A DNA stretch of 64,000 nucleotides. It comes from Methylocapsa sp. S129. GTDB taxonomy: Bacteria > Pseudomonadota > Alphaproteobacteria > Rhizobiales > Beijerinckiaceae. The position numbers were made by a program, and so were the translations under genes. The stretch spans positions 248,001 to 312,000 of the forward strand of contig NZ_LMUI01000016.1 in NCBI RefSeq assembly GCF_009765995.1, given 5' to 3'. Under the pieces are notes generated by a model, which was not told the DNA's origin, made no database searches, and saw only the letters and a list, made by a program, of their open reading frames with translations. Shown here in pieces: positions 8,199 through 16,793 of the stretch (position 1 is its first letter; every line of letters begins with the position of its first letter).

Positions 8199-9758
8199 AT
8201 GTCGCCCGCTCTCGATCTGTCCGAGATCACGAAATCATTCCCTGGCGTGAAGGCGCTGCGCGGCGTCTCTTTGCGCCTTGATCCTGGAAGCATTCACGCG
8301 CTGCTTGGCGAGAACGGCGCCGGCAAGTCGACGCTCATTAAAATCATCACGGGGGCACAATCTCCGGAAGGCGGCGAGATATGTGTGTCTGGCAAGCCTG
8401 TTTGTTTCGCAAATCCTCTCCAAGCGATCGAAGCAGGAATCGGCGTCGTCCATCAAGAACGAAACCTCATCCCACGTTTCTCTGTCGGCGAGAACATCCT
8501 GCTCGATCGAATCGCCAGCGCCTCATTGCGCCCGATAAATTACAGCGCTGTTCATGATGAGGCGACGCATTGGTTGCGTTTGCTGGAACTCGACATCGAT
8601 CCCCGCCGTCTCGTCTCGGAATTGAACGTAGCGACGGCGCAGATGATCGAGATCGCGCGCGCTCTGTCCCAGCAGTCGCGCATATTGCTGATGGACGAGC
8701 CCACCGCGTCGCTGACGCTTAGCGAAACGCAGGCCTTGTTTCGCATGCTGCGTCGCCTTCGCGATCAGGGCGTCGCAATCTTGTTCGTCAGTCATAAACT
8801 TGAAGAAATCCTGGAGCTTTGTGACGCGGTCACCGTTCTGCGCGATGGCGGCAATGCGTGCCTCAGCCGCCCCCTCGCAGGAATGAGCCGAAGCGATATC
8901 GTCTCTCTCATGATCGGCCGTGCCGAGCCTATCCCTGACCTTGGTCGGAACCAGCGGACCGATCTGCCAGTGACGTTGTCGCTTGCTAGCGTCGCAACAT
9001 TGGGCGGCCATCGCGATATCGATCTCGATCTGCGTTCGGGAGAGATCGTCGGGCTCTACGGTCTGGTGGGAGCCGGACGAAGCGAGTTGGCGCGCGCCAT
9101 TATCGGCCTCGACCGGATCACACATGGTGAAATCCGGATCGACGGGGCGCCTGTCTCGATAGGAAGTCCGCGCGAAGCCCTTCACCGATTCGGTATCGGC
9201 TATGTCAGTGAGGATCGCAAGCAGGAAGGCGTGATACTCAGCCATGGCGTTCTGGCCAATGTCGGATCGACTGTCTGGTCACGATTGAGAGGTTGGTTTG
9301 GCTTTCTCCGCGACGCCACGGTCATTCGTCTCGTCGCTCCGGTGCTAAGCGCCCTGGAAGTCAAAGCCTCGTCACTGGATCAACTTGTAGAAAACCTGTC
9401 TGGCGGTAATCAACAGAAAGTGAGCCTCGCGAAATGGCTCGCTGCTGGGACTAGGGTTCTTATCGTCGATGAGCCGACCGTTGGGATCGACGTCAAGACA
9501 AAGGCTTATTTTCATCAGCTTCTTCACAAGCTTGCCCGTGAAGGACGCGCTGTGCTGGTCATATCGAGCGATATGCCCGAGCTGATCACTTTATCCGATC
9601 GCATCGCAGTGATGGACCACTATCGCTTGGTTGGTAAATTTGAGAACAGCGGCGACTATGGAGAGATGTCGCATGCAATTATGGCTTACATTCACGCAGC
9701 CCCGCCGACAGCATCCCTCAAGTCCCAGAACTCGGCTGCGAACGCTGCGGCGACTTAG
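8199..9758 (+). CDS. Ribose-type ABC ATPase (double NBD), first ABC system
   Basis: A 519-residue RbsA-type protein with two nucleotide-binding domains. The first shows GENGAGKST and MDEPTASLT. The second shows a degenerate P-loop (GLVGAGRSE), LSGGNQQK and VDEPTVGID. All expected motifs are present, so it should power the binding protein/permease A/permease B set encoded just upstream. A Ser/Ala-rich tail of about 20 residues follows the last NBD. It is the last gene of the operon; a long spacer with the second operator follows. Confidence 0.93.
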   Translation: MSPALDLSEITKSFPGVKALRGVSLRLDPGSIHALLGENGAGKSTLIKIITGAQSPEGGEICVSGKPVCFANPLQAIEAGIGVVHQERNLIPRFSVGENILLDRIASASLRPINYSAVHDEATHWLRLLELDIDPRRLVSELNVATAQMIEIARALSQQSRILLMDEPTASLTLSETQALFRMLRRLRDQGVAILFVSHKLEEILELCDAVTVLRDGGNACLSRPLAGMSRSDIVSLMIGRAEPIPDLGRNQRTDLPVTLSLASVATLGGHRDIDLDLRSGEIVGLYGLVGAGRSELARAIIGLDRITHGEIRIDGAPVSIGSPREALHRFGIGYVSEDRKQEGVILSHGVLANVGSTVWSRLRGWFGFLRDATVIRLVAPVLSALEVKASSLDQLVENLSGGNQQKVSLAKWLAAGTRVLIVDEPTVGIDVKTKAYFHQLLHKLAREGRAVLVISSDMPELITLSDRIAVMDHYRLVGKFENSGDYGEMSHAIMAYIHAAPPTASLKSQNSAANAAAT

Positions 9759-10168
9759 CCAGCGTTCAACACCTAGCGAAGCCCCTGTTGCTTGACCTTC
9801 ATCTAGGATACTAGTATCCTCACCGAGCGGCTGGCGGAACTAATTATCGGGAGGGCCAAACGCTAATGGGCAGGTCTGAGCGGCGCGTACCTCGCCCCCG
9901 TGGGTCCGCGCCATCAAATCGGCGGCGGTTTGTTTGTAAACTCATAGCGGCTCTGACTGAAGACGGGTCGGATCATGTGCGCCAATCAAGCGCCAGGCCT
10001 GATCAATGAGCCCATCGGTAGCGCTCGAAGCGACGAGGCGAACGAGCCGTCAAATAGCGGCCTCGCATCAATCTAAAATCTTGGGGCGGCTACGCCACGA
10101 GATCGTCGTGCGAGCCCTGCGTCCCGCGAGTCCGACGCGAACTTAATCAAACGACAAAGAAAGTTCCG
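9759..10168. other. Intergenic region with operator and a possible tiny ORF
   Basis: This 410-base spacer separates the two ABC operons. It contains the second palindromic operator at 9805-9820. A 47-codon frame starts at ATG 9866 after a GGGAGGG sequence and reads MGRSERRVPRPRGS… to a TGA near 10007; I do not recognise it and it may be chance. No hairpin with a T-run is visible after the ATPase gene. The long distance from the operator to the dehydratase start suggests a leader or an unseen small gene. Confidence 0.4.
9805..9820. promoter_or_regulatory. Probable GntR operator, copy 2
   Basis: AGGATACTAGTATCCT is a perfect 16-bp palindrome sharing the 14-base core GGATACTAGTATCC with the copy at 5037-5052. 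It lies 364 bases before the dehydratase gene that opens the second operon. A 14-base exact match at two operon fronts is strong evidence for one shared DNA-binding protein, most simply the GntR regulator encoded at 4234-4953. Confidence 0.75.
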
Positions 10169-11416
10169 ATGAAGATAACAGATATTCGGGCGACAACCGT
10201 CACAGTGCCTCTGGAAGCGCCGCTGCGGCACAGCAACGGAACTCACTGGGGTCGCTTCGTCCGAACGATCGTGGAGGTCGAGACCGATGAAGGCGTTACG
10301 GGCCTCGGCGAGATGGGCGGTGGCGGTGAAAGCGCAGAACTGGCGTTCTCCGGACTGAAGCCGTACCTGGTGGGACATGATCCTTTCAACTTAAATCGGA
10401 TGCGCTACGCCATCTGCAATCCGACGGCGTCGCTCTACAACAACCGGACACAATTGCACGCTGCTATCGAATTCGCCTGCCTGGACATTATCGGGAAGAA
10501 GTTAAACGTTCCGGTTTATCAACTCCTCGGTGGGCGTGTGCGCGACGAGGTCGCGTTCGCCAGCTACCTCTTCTATCGGTACGTCAATCCGGAGACGGGC
10601 GAAGGCGAAGTCCGCACCATCGATCAACTAATCGCCCACGCCAAGCTCCTGAAGGCGGAGCATGGGTTCGCGACGCATAAGTTAAAGGCTGGCGTCTTCC
10701 ATCCCGACTATGAACTCGAATGCTACAAGGCGTTGGCCGCCGCCTTTCCAGACGACACGCTTCGTTACGATCCGAACGCCGCCCTTTCGGTCGAGCAGGC
10801 GCTCAGGTTCGGGCAGTCGATAGGGGGCCTGCGAAACGACTATTTCGAGGACCCGACCTGGGGGCTGGCCGGCATGCGGCGTCTTCGCGAGAAACTCGCA
10901 ACGCCGCTCGCCACTAATACGATCGTGATAGACTTCGAGCAACTTGCCACCAACGTGCGCGATCCCGCGGTCGATGTGATCCTGCTTGACACGACATTCT
11001 GGGGCGGCATCCGGGCCTGCATCCGGGCGGGGCAAATCTGCGACACATTCGGTCTTGGAATTGCAGTGCATTCGTCGGGCGAGCTCGGCATCCAGCTCGC
11101 CACCATGTTGCATCTCGGCGCGGTTCTGCCGAACCTCACGTTCGCGGCGGACGCGCATTACCATCATCTCCTCGACGACATCATAGTCGGGGGGAAGATG
11201 CGCTATAAGAACGGGCGCATCGCAGTGCCCGATGGCCCCGGACTCGGCGTTACGCTGGATCGCGACAAGCTCCAAACCTACGCCGATTTGTACCGTTCGC
11301 TTGGGGGATACCCCTACGATCGCGATCCGGGCCGGCCGGGCTGGTACCCGCTGCTCCCCAATTCTGATTTCGCGGATCCAACGGTCAGCGCAACGCCCAG
11401 CCTTCGCACGCGATGA
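10169..11416 (+). CDS. Enolase-superfamily acid-sugar dehydratase, glucarate-dehydratase-like
   Basis: A 415-residue member of the mandelate racemase/muconate lactonising superfamily. The active-site set matches the glucarate dehydratase subgroup: Lys171-x-Lys173 (HKLKAG), Asp201-x-Asn203 (YDPN), Glu227 (YFEDP), Asn250 (LATN), an Asp in LLDTTFWGG and His301 (AVHSSGELG). Enzymes of this group remove water from C4/C5 or C2/C3 of sugar diacids or aldonates to give keto-deoxy acids, using Mg2+ held by the Asp/Glu/Asn ligands. It heads the second transporter operon, which supports catabolism of an imported sugar acid. The exact substrate cannot be decided from sequence. Confidence 0.85.
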   Translation: MKITDIRATTVTVPLEAPLRHSNGTHWGRFVRTIVEVETDEGVTGLGEMGGGGESAELAFSGLKPYLVGHDPFNLNRMRYAICNPTASLYNNRTQLHAAIEFACLDIIGKKLNVPVYQLLGGRVRDEVAFASYLFYRYVNPETGEGEVRTIDQLIAHAKLLKAEHGFATHKLKAGVFHPDYELECYKALAAAFPDDTLRYDPNAALSVEQALRFGQSIGGLRNDYFEDPTWGLAGMRRLREKLATPLATNTIVIDFEQLATNVRDPAVDVILLDTTFWGGIRACIRAGQICDTFGLGIAVHSSGELGIQLATMLHLGAVLPNLTFAADAHYHHLLDDIIVGGKMRYKNGRIAVPDGPGLGVTLDRDKLQTYADLYRSLGGYPYDRDPGRPGWYPLLPNSDFADPTVSATPSLRTR

Positions 11417-11465
11417 ACGCGAGCGGTTGCTGGCGCTCAAGAGAACAATAAAGCAGGAGGGAACA

Positions 11466-12554
11466 ATGAGGATAAAACTGTTCAAAAACGCGACGGCCCT
11501 GAGCGCAATGCTCGCCATTTGGGCCGCGACGCAGCCAATGGCGGCGCTGGCCGAAAACGGAATCGCGAAAGGCGACACCAGCGGCAAAAAGATCGCTTTC
11601 AGCAATTCCTATGCAGGTAATTCCTTCCGTCAGGTCATGATCAAGAGCTTCGAGGAGATGGGGGCCCAAGCCAAGAAGGACCACCTGATCGCCGACGTTG
11701 CGGTTGTCAGCTCCAATAATTCGGTGACCGAACAGGCCGCCCAAATGCAAAACCTCGTGCTTCAGGGTTATGACGCCATCATTGTGCTCGCCGGCTCCGA
11801 CACGGCGCTCAACGGCGTCGTCAAGGATGCGTGTAACGCCGGTATTGTGGTTGTGGCCTTCGCGAGCGGCGTGACCGAGCCCTGCGCCTATCGCGTTGAT
11901 TACGACCTCGACACTTATGGGAAGGCGGAGCTGGACTACATAGCGAGCCGACTGGGTAAGCAGGACGCGAACCTCCTGGAGATTCGCGGCATGGCCGGCG
12001 ATGGTTTCGACAAGAGACTTCATGCTGGCGTCGAAAAGGCTGCGCAAGCGCATCAAAACATCAAGATTGTCAACGAGGTCTACGGCCAGTGGACCGCGAC
12101 GGTCGCTCAGAAGGAGGTTTCCGGCGTATTGCCGTCCCTGCCGAAAATCGATGCCGTGCTGACGCAGGGCGGTGATGGCTACGGAGCCGCGATGGCCTTC
12201 AAATCCGCCAGCCGCCCATTGCCGATCATCATCATGGGCAATCGTCAGGACGAACTCGCGCTCTGGAAAAAAGAATACGACGCCGGTGGCTACGAGACCT
12301 TCTCGCTCGGAGCGACCCCGAGTGTGTCTCAGGTGGCGTTCTGGGTCGCTCAACAAGTGCTGGCCGGCAAGAAGATGCCAAAATTCGTCGAGGTTCCATT
12401 GCTGCGCATCGATCAGAAGGATCTGGACGCGTGGCTGAGCAAGGTTCCTAACGGTGGCGTCGTCAACGCAGAATATTCGCAGGCGCTCGTCGCCGAGATC
12501 ATTGACGCGAACGCCAACCATACGCCCTTGCCGGCAGTGCCGGCTCCAAAGTGA
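11466..12554 (+). CDS. Periplasmic sugar-binding protein, second ABC system
   Basis: A 362-residue ribose-type binding protein with a signal peptide (hydrophobic core ALSAMLAIWAAT, likely cut after MAALAE). The start ATG follows a good GGAGGG site. The mature part shows the two-lobe pattern, with NLVLQGYDAIIVLAGSDTALNGVV in the first lobe. It differs strongly from the binding protein at 5098, so the second system probably recognises another, possibly related, compound. The ATPase gene begins four bases after its stop. Confidence 0.88.
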   Translation: MRIKLFKNATALSAMLAIWAATQPMAALAENGIAKGDTSGKKIAFSNSYAGNSFRQVMIKSFEEMGAQAKKDHLIADVAVVSSNNSVTEQAAQMQNLVLQGYDAIIVLAGSDTALNGVVKDACNAGIVVVAFASGVTEPCAYRVDYDLDTYGKAELDYIASRLGKQDANLLEIRGMAGDGFDKRLHAGVEKAAQAHQNIKIVNEVYGQWTATVAQKEVSGVLPSLPKIDAVLTQGGDGYGAAMAFKSASRPLPIIIMGNRQDELALWKKEYDAGGYETFSLGATPSVSQVAFWVAQQVLAGKKMPKFVEVPLLRIDQKDLDAWLSKVPNGGVVNAEYSQALVAEIIDANANHTPLPAVPAPK

Positions 12555-12558
12555 CTTA

Positions 12559-14058
12559 ATGTCCGCGCCCACCGTCGTCGCGCCGACCGTTCCCGCGCTT
12601 GAACCCTCGCCCGCCTTTCTCGATGTGCGCGACGTTCACAAAAACTACGGCGCAGTTCACGCCCTGCGGGGAGTGAATTTCAGGATCGGTCCTGGCGAGG
12701 TGGTGGGCCTGGTGGGCCACAACGGCGCCGGCAAGTCGACGCTGATGAACGTCTTGGCGGGCACGGTGCAGCGATCGAGCGGGACATTCAATCTTGAGGC
12801 TGTCGATGTGACGGCATGGAGTCCTGATCGCGCGCAGGACTACGGTTTGCGCTGTGTCTTTCAGGAACTGTCGCTCTGCGCCAATCTTGATCTCGCCGAA
12901 AACACGCGCATAATTCATCGTCCGCTGCGCGGCCCTGGATGGCGTAAGCGAGCCGGGGCCGTGATTCTCCAGACACTGGACGAAATCTTTCCCAACCACG
13001 GGGTTCCAGTCGGCGTTCGGGTGGGAGATCTGCCAATCGGCGTGCGGCAAATGGTCGAAATCGCGCGCGCCTTTAGCGTGACCGACACATCGGTGCGATG
13101 CGTAATCCTTGACGAGCCGACCTCGGCGCTTGGCCATGAAGCGGCTGAGCAATTGCTCGCTTATATCCGGAGCGCCGCGGAACGGGGGATTGCCTGCATC
13201 TTGATTACGCATCGGCTCGACGAGATCCTGGCGGTCTGCGATCGGGTTGTCGTCATGGTCGACGGTCAGATTGTGGCGGAACGCGACGCCAAGCGCCTCA
13301 GCCGCGCTGCGCTCGTGGCGCTCATGGGCAGCATCGAGGCGCCTCGGGAGCGCACCATCCGGGAAGACGAACCGGCCTCTCGGGGTCCGCTTGTCGTCGA
13401 TTCCCCGGGGCGCGGTGCGGGCGACCTTTCTATTGAAGCGGCTCTTGGCGAGATCATCGGATTTGCAGGGCTGGAAGGCCACGGGCAGAGAGAGCGATTG
13501 CGAGCGCTCTATTCGACCGGTCGAAAAAGAAGCGCGCATGGTCTCGCGCCCCCGGTCGCCTATGTCGCGGGCGATCGCGGCTCCGAAGGCGTCTTCGCGC
13601 TCTGGTCCGTTGCAGACAACCTGACGATCCGTAGCGTCAAGGCGTTGCGCCGGCGCGGACTGATTTCCTCCAAAGCCGAGAGGCGCCTCGCTCAAGCCTG
13701 GTCGGATCGTTTGAACGTCAAGACGCCCTCTATCGACACGCCTATTCTGAGCCTCAGCGGCGGCAATCAGCAAAAAGTCTTGTTCGCGCGTGCGCTCGCC
13801 TCCGACGCCAAGGTGATCTTCCTGGATGATCCGATGCGCGGCGTCGACGTCGGCACGAAACAGGAGGTCTATCAGTTGATCCGGAGCGAAGCCGCGAAGG
13901 GACGCTGTTTCGTATGGTACACGACGGAACTTGAAGAGCTGACCAATTGTGAGCGGCTGTACGTTTTTCGCGAAGGACGCGCCGCGGTTCAGCTCATGGG
14001 GCGGCAAATTGAACCTTCGCGTATTCTCGAATCCTCCTTCGGAGGCGGCAGTGACTGA
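12559..14058 (+). CDS. Ribose-type ABC ATPase (double NBD) with altered Walker B in NBD2
   Basis: A 499-residue double-NBD ATPase. NBD1 has GHNGAGKST and a normal LDEPTSAL Walker B, though the following D-loop reads SALGH instead of SALD. NBD2 has a very degenerate P-loop (GLEGHGQRE), a good LSGGNQQK signature, and FLDDPMRGVD, where the catalytic-type glutamate after Walker B is aspartate. Most relatives have DEPTRGVD there. The change may slow hydrolysis at one site. The start ATG was chosen by its position four bases after the binding-protein stop; the permease GTG start overlaps its 3' end. Confidence 0.9.
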   Translation: MSAPTVVAPTVPALEPSPAFLDVRDVHKNYGAVHALRGVNFRIGPGEVVGLVGHNGAGKSTLMNVLAGTVQRSSGTFNLEAVDVTAWSPDRAQDYGLRCVFQELSLCANLDLAENTRIIHRPLRGPGWRKRAGAVILQTLDEIFPNHGVPVGVRVGDLPIGVRQMVEIARAFSVTDTSVRCVILDEPTSALGHEAAEQLLAYIRSAAERGIACILITHRLDEILAVCDRVVVMVDGQIVAERDAKRLSRAALVALMGSIEAPRERTIREDEPASRGPLVVDSPGRGAGDLSIEAALGEIIGFAGLEGHGQRERLRALYSTGRKRSAHGLAPPVAYVAGDRGSEGVFALWSVADNLTIRSVKALRRRGLISSKAERRLAQAWSDRLNVKTPSIDTPILSLSGGNQQKVLFARALASDAKVIFLDDPMRGVDVGTKQEVYQLIRSEAAKGRCFVWYTTELEELTNCERLYVFREGRAAVQLMGRQIEPSRILESSFGGGSD

Positions 14059-15016
14059 AGCGGCGATGCATCGACGCGTCGCGTCGCGAGTCCCGCGATT
14101 AAGGGATGCCGTTCAGGTGGGCCTGCCCGTAGCGGCGCTGGCGATTATGCTAGCGATTATCTTCTGGATCCGACCTGCGGCGTTCAGCTTTTTCGGCTTC
14201 ACGCTCCTGTTTAGATTCGCGATCCCGCTGGTGTTTGCGTCCCTGTCGCAAATGCTGGTGATCATGCTGGGCGACATCGACCTCTCGAATGGGAGCTTCG
14301 TGGGGCTCACCACTTGCGTGACGGCGCTCTACCTTGAAAATGCGCCAGCCGAGGCGACTCTGATTTATGTCGTCATGATCGTCGCCTATGCGGCATTTGG
14401 CGTCCTGATTTACGTGCAGCGGCTTCCCTCGATCATCGTAACGCTCGGCATGTCCTTTATCTGGCTTGGCGCGTCGATCATCTTATTGCCGTCTCCAGGG
14501 GGATCCGCGCCGGACTGGCTCAGCGAATTCATGAGTTGGCGGCCGCCTTGTTTGCCTTTGCCGATTTGGATCGCGATCCTGGCGGCCGGGGTAGGGCATT
14601 TCTTCATCACCCGCTCGTCCTACGGCGCCGTGCTGCGTGGAGCCGGAGCGAACGCTCGCGCGGTCGAGCGCGCAGGCTGGTCGCTTATCGGGATACGCGC
14701 GGCGACATACGCTGCCGCTGGGCTGCTCGCCTTGCTGGCGGGTCTCACGCTGACCGGTCTTACGACCTCTGGAGATCCAAACGTCGCGCCGGCATATACC
14801 TTGTTGAGCGTCGGCGCCGTGATCCTTGGAGGCGGTTCTTTCACGGGCGGTATGGTGTCGCCGGTCGGCGCGGTGATTGGAGCGCTCACGCTATCGTTGG
14901 CCGGCTCACTGCTGAGTTTCTTGCAAGTGCCGCCAACATGGCAAATCGGCGCGCAGGGCGTGATCTTATTTCTGGTCCTCGCCGGACGAGCCTTGACCGC
15001 GGAGCGAACGCAATGA
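14051..15016 (+). CDS. Ribose-type ABC permease A, second ABC system
   Basis: A permease of about 321 residues from the RbsC family with many hydrophobic segments and the conserved MLGDIDLSNGSFVG motif. I placed the start at GTG 14051, which overlaps the ATPase stop region; an ATG at 14066 is the alternative. It ends with an ATGA overlap into the next permease. As in the first ABC system, two different permeases are encoded in tandem. Confidence 0.87.
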   Translation: MTEAAMHRRVASRVPRLRDAVQVGLPVAALAIMLAIIFWIRPAAFSFFGFTLLFRFAIPLVFASLSQMLVIMLGDIDLSNGSFVGLTTCVTALYLENAPAEATLIYVVMIVAYAAFGVLIYVQRLPSIIVTLGMSFIWLGASIILLPSPGGSAPDWLSEFMSWRPPCLPLPIWIAILAAGVGHFFITRSSYGAVLRGAGANARAVERAGWSLIGIRAATYAAAGLLALLAGLTLTGLTTSGDPNVAPAYTLLSVGAVILGGGSFTGGMVSPVGAVIGALTLSLAGSLLSFLQVPPTWQIGAQGVILFLVLAGRALTAERTQ

Positions 15017-15960
15017 GTCTCGCGCATCCGCGTGTCGTCATAGCGCCGTGGACCTATGGCTTCATTGTCGCCTTGGCGATGTGGATTGCGACTACGGTCT
15101 ATTCTGGACTGGGCAGCGCTGGCTCGACCTTGTCAGCCGCCTTGGCGTTTGGCGCCTTTAGCGTCACCGTCGGAACGGGACAGATGCTGGTGATCGCCTC
15201 CGGTCCGGGCAATATCGATCTTTCCGTGCCGTCGGTCATGGCGCTCGCCGCCTACGTGTCTATGACGATCATGCACGAAAGCAATAGTATGACGGCGCCC
15301 GGTCTGCTGGCCGCACTGGCTGTCGGCGCCGTGGCCGGGGCTCTCAATTTTCTTGCCATCACGGCGCTGCGTCTGCCGCCGATCATAGCCACTCTGGCCT
15401 GGAGCTTCGTTTTTCAATCCTTTACTTTCAATTTCGGCGGAGAGGCGACTCTCAAGCCGCCGGAAATCTTGTCGTGGTTCGCGGTTTGGCGTGTCGGCGG
15501 CGTGCAAGCGATGCCTGTCGCGGTGATGATCCTGACGCTTGTTATGATGATTGTCCTGCGTCGGTCCGTTTTCGGCCGTCAGTTGCTCGCGGCCGGTCAG
15601 AGCGAACGGGCCGCGGATCTCGCTGGCGTCGAAGTGGGCCGCGTTCGTCTGACGGCCTACATGCTGTGCGGGACCGCGGCCGCATTGACGGGCTTTCTGC
15701 TGTCCGGCTTCACGGGCGGCGCGGCGCTGAATATGGGCGACACTTATCTCATGGAGTCCATCGCTGTCGTTGTGTTGGGAGGGACCAGCGTAGCCGGAGG
15801 TCAGGCAAACCCGCTCGGCATCTGGGGAGCGGCGCTGTTTTTCAATCTCATGGCGACGATGCTGAATACGTTTCACTTCGAGGCTGGAGTGCGTTTCTTG
15901 CTCACCGGCGTTCTCATCATTTTGATTGTTGCAATCGCGCCGCGCGCCCGCGGAAGCTGA
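15013..15960 (+). CDS. Ribose-type ABC permease B, second ABC system
   Basis: A 315-residue RbsC-type permease. The ATG overlaps the stop of permease A. It carries ASGPGNIDLSVPSVM in place of the usual GGxDLSxG motif, and the typical C-terminal VVLGGTSVAGG block. It would pair with permease A in a heterodimeric membrane channel powered by the ATPase at 12559. A 15-base gap separates it from the cyclase-family gene. Confidence 0.88.
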   Translation: MSLAHPRVVIAPWTYGFIVALAMWIATTVYSGLGSAGSTLSAALAFGAFSVTVGTGQMLVIASGPGNIDLSVPSVMALAAYVSMTIMHESNSMTAPGLLAALAVGAVAGALNFLAITALRLPPIIATLAWSFVFQSFTFNFGGEATLKPPEILSWFAVWRVGGVQAMPVAVMILTLVMMIVLRRSVFGRQLLAAGQSERAADLAGVEVGRVRLTAYMLCGTAAALTGFLLSGFTGGAALNMGDTYLMESIAVVVLGGTSVAGGQANPLGIWGAALFFNLMATMLNTFHFEAGVRFLLTGVLIILIVAIAPRARGS

Positions 15961-15975
15961 GCCGGGTTAAAGGTC

Positions 15976-16713
15976 ATGACCAATTGGGCTTCTCCTCCAG
16001 ATTCCGTAGACGCGCTTTTAAAAGCGGTTGCGGCCGCAAAGCTCGTCGATCTCACCCATCCGCTCAAGGCCGGAATGCCAGTGTGGCCAAGCCATCCTCT
16101 CTTTTGTCAAGAGGTCGTAGAATCCTTAGAGCGCGGCGACGTCAGTTGCTTCCACGCCCTGTCCATGGGCGAGCACACCGGAACCCATTTCGACGCGCCG
16201 TCCCATTTCATCGGAACGCCAGGCGGCTGGTCTATTTCGGAAGCGCCCCTCGAAAAGTTCTTCGGCCGCATGGCCACAATCCACACGAAAGGTATGGCCC
16301 CCCGCGCGGCTGTAGAGCCAGAAGTCGTCATGGCTTGGGAGGCCAAGAACGGGCCGATCGCCAAGGACGACGCTGTCTTCTTCCATTTCGAGTGGGACCG
16401 GTTCTGGGATGATCATCCGCGCGAGTTCCTAGCGGACTGGCCGGGGCTTTCCTCGGCCACCTGCGAGCTGCTGGCGGCGCGCGGGGTGCGAATCGTTGGC
16501 TCGGACTGCCTATCGATCGACTGCTTTGGCAGCAGCGATTTTCCCGCTCACCATATCCTGCTGGGAGCCGGCATTCTGATAGGGGAAAACTTCGCCCGTC
16601 TCGGCATCCTCCCGCCGATCTGCTACCTGGCGACGCTTCCGTTGCCGATCGTCAATGGATCTGGTTCTCCCCTGCGCGCGATCGCATTCGTACAGTCCGC
16701 ACAATGTGTCTAA
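15976..16713 (+). CDS. Cyclase-family metal hydrolase
   Basis: A 245-residue protein of the cyclase/kynurenine-formamidase family (PF04199). The metal-binding motif HTGTHFDAPSH lies near residues 58-68, preceded by DLTHPLKAGMPVWP, which is the usual N-terminal landmark. Family members hydrolyse amides, lactones or cyclic imides with a bound divalent metal. As the last gene of the dehydratase/transporter operon, it could open a lactone or a related ring of the imported compound. That is inference from context. It is convergent with the mannitol-dehydrogenase-family gene. Confidence 0.82.
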   Translation: MTNWASPPDSVDALLKAVAAAKLVDLTHPLKAGMPVWPSHPLFCQEVVESLERGDVSCFHALSMGEHTGTHFDAPSHFIGTPGGWSISEAPLEKFFGRMATIHTKGMAPRAAVEPEVVMAWEAKNGPIAKDDAVFFHFEWDRFWDDHPREFLADWPGLSSATCELLAARGVRIVGSDCLSIDCFGSSDFPAHHILLGAGILIGENFARLGILPPICYLATLPLPIVNGSGSPLRAIAFVQSAQCV

Positions 16714-16793
16714 AAAATCCAAAACCCCTTGAGGCGGTCCAGCGTTCGCTTCGCATATCCTTGGGGCCGCAAAGTTAGGCGTATAGGCTCTTG

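Noticed and set aside
9866-10009. 47-codon frame with a GGGAGGG site in the spacer between the two ABC operons
   Set aside because: The product is Arg/Ser-rich and unfamiliar; a good ribosome-like site alone is weak evidence in GC-rich DNA. Kept only as a note in the spacer entry.
10682-12572. Long minus-strand frames opposite the dehydratase and the binding protein
   Set aside because: They mirror the codon pattern of the real plus-strand genes; high GC third positions create long antisense frames here. The plus-strand genes have clear motifs.
12556-14007. 483-codon minus-strand frame opposite the second ATPase
   Set aside because: The plus strand has complete ABC ATPase motifs; the antisense product resembles nothing.
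15474-16412. Long plus-strand frame overlapping permease B and the cyclase gene
   Set aside because: It is a shadow frame of two well-supported genes, with Arg-rich low-complexity product and no family match.
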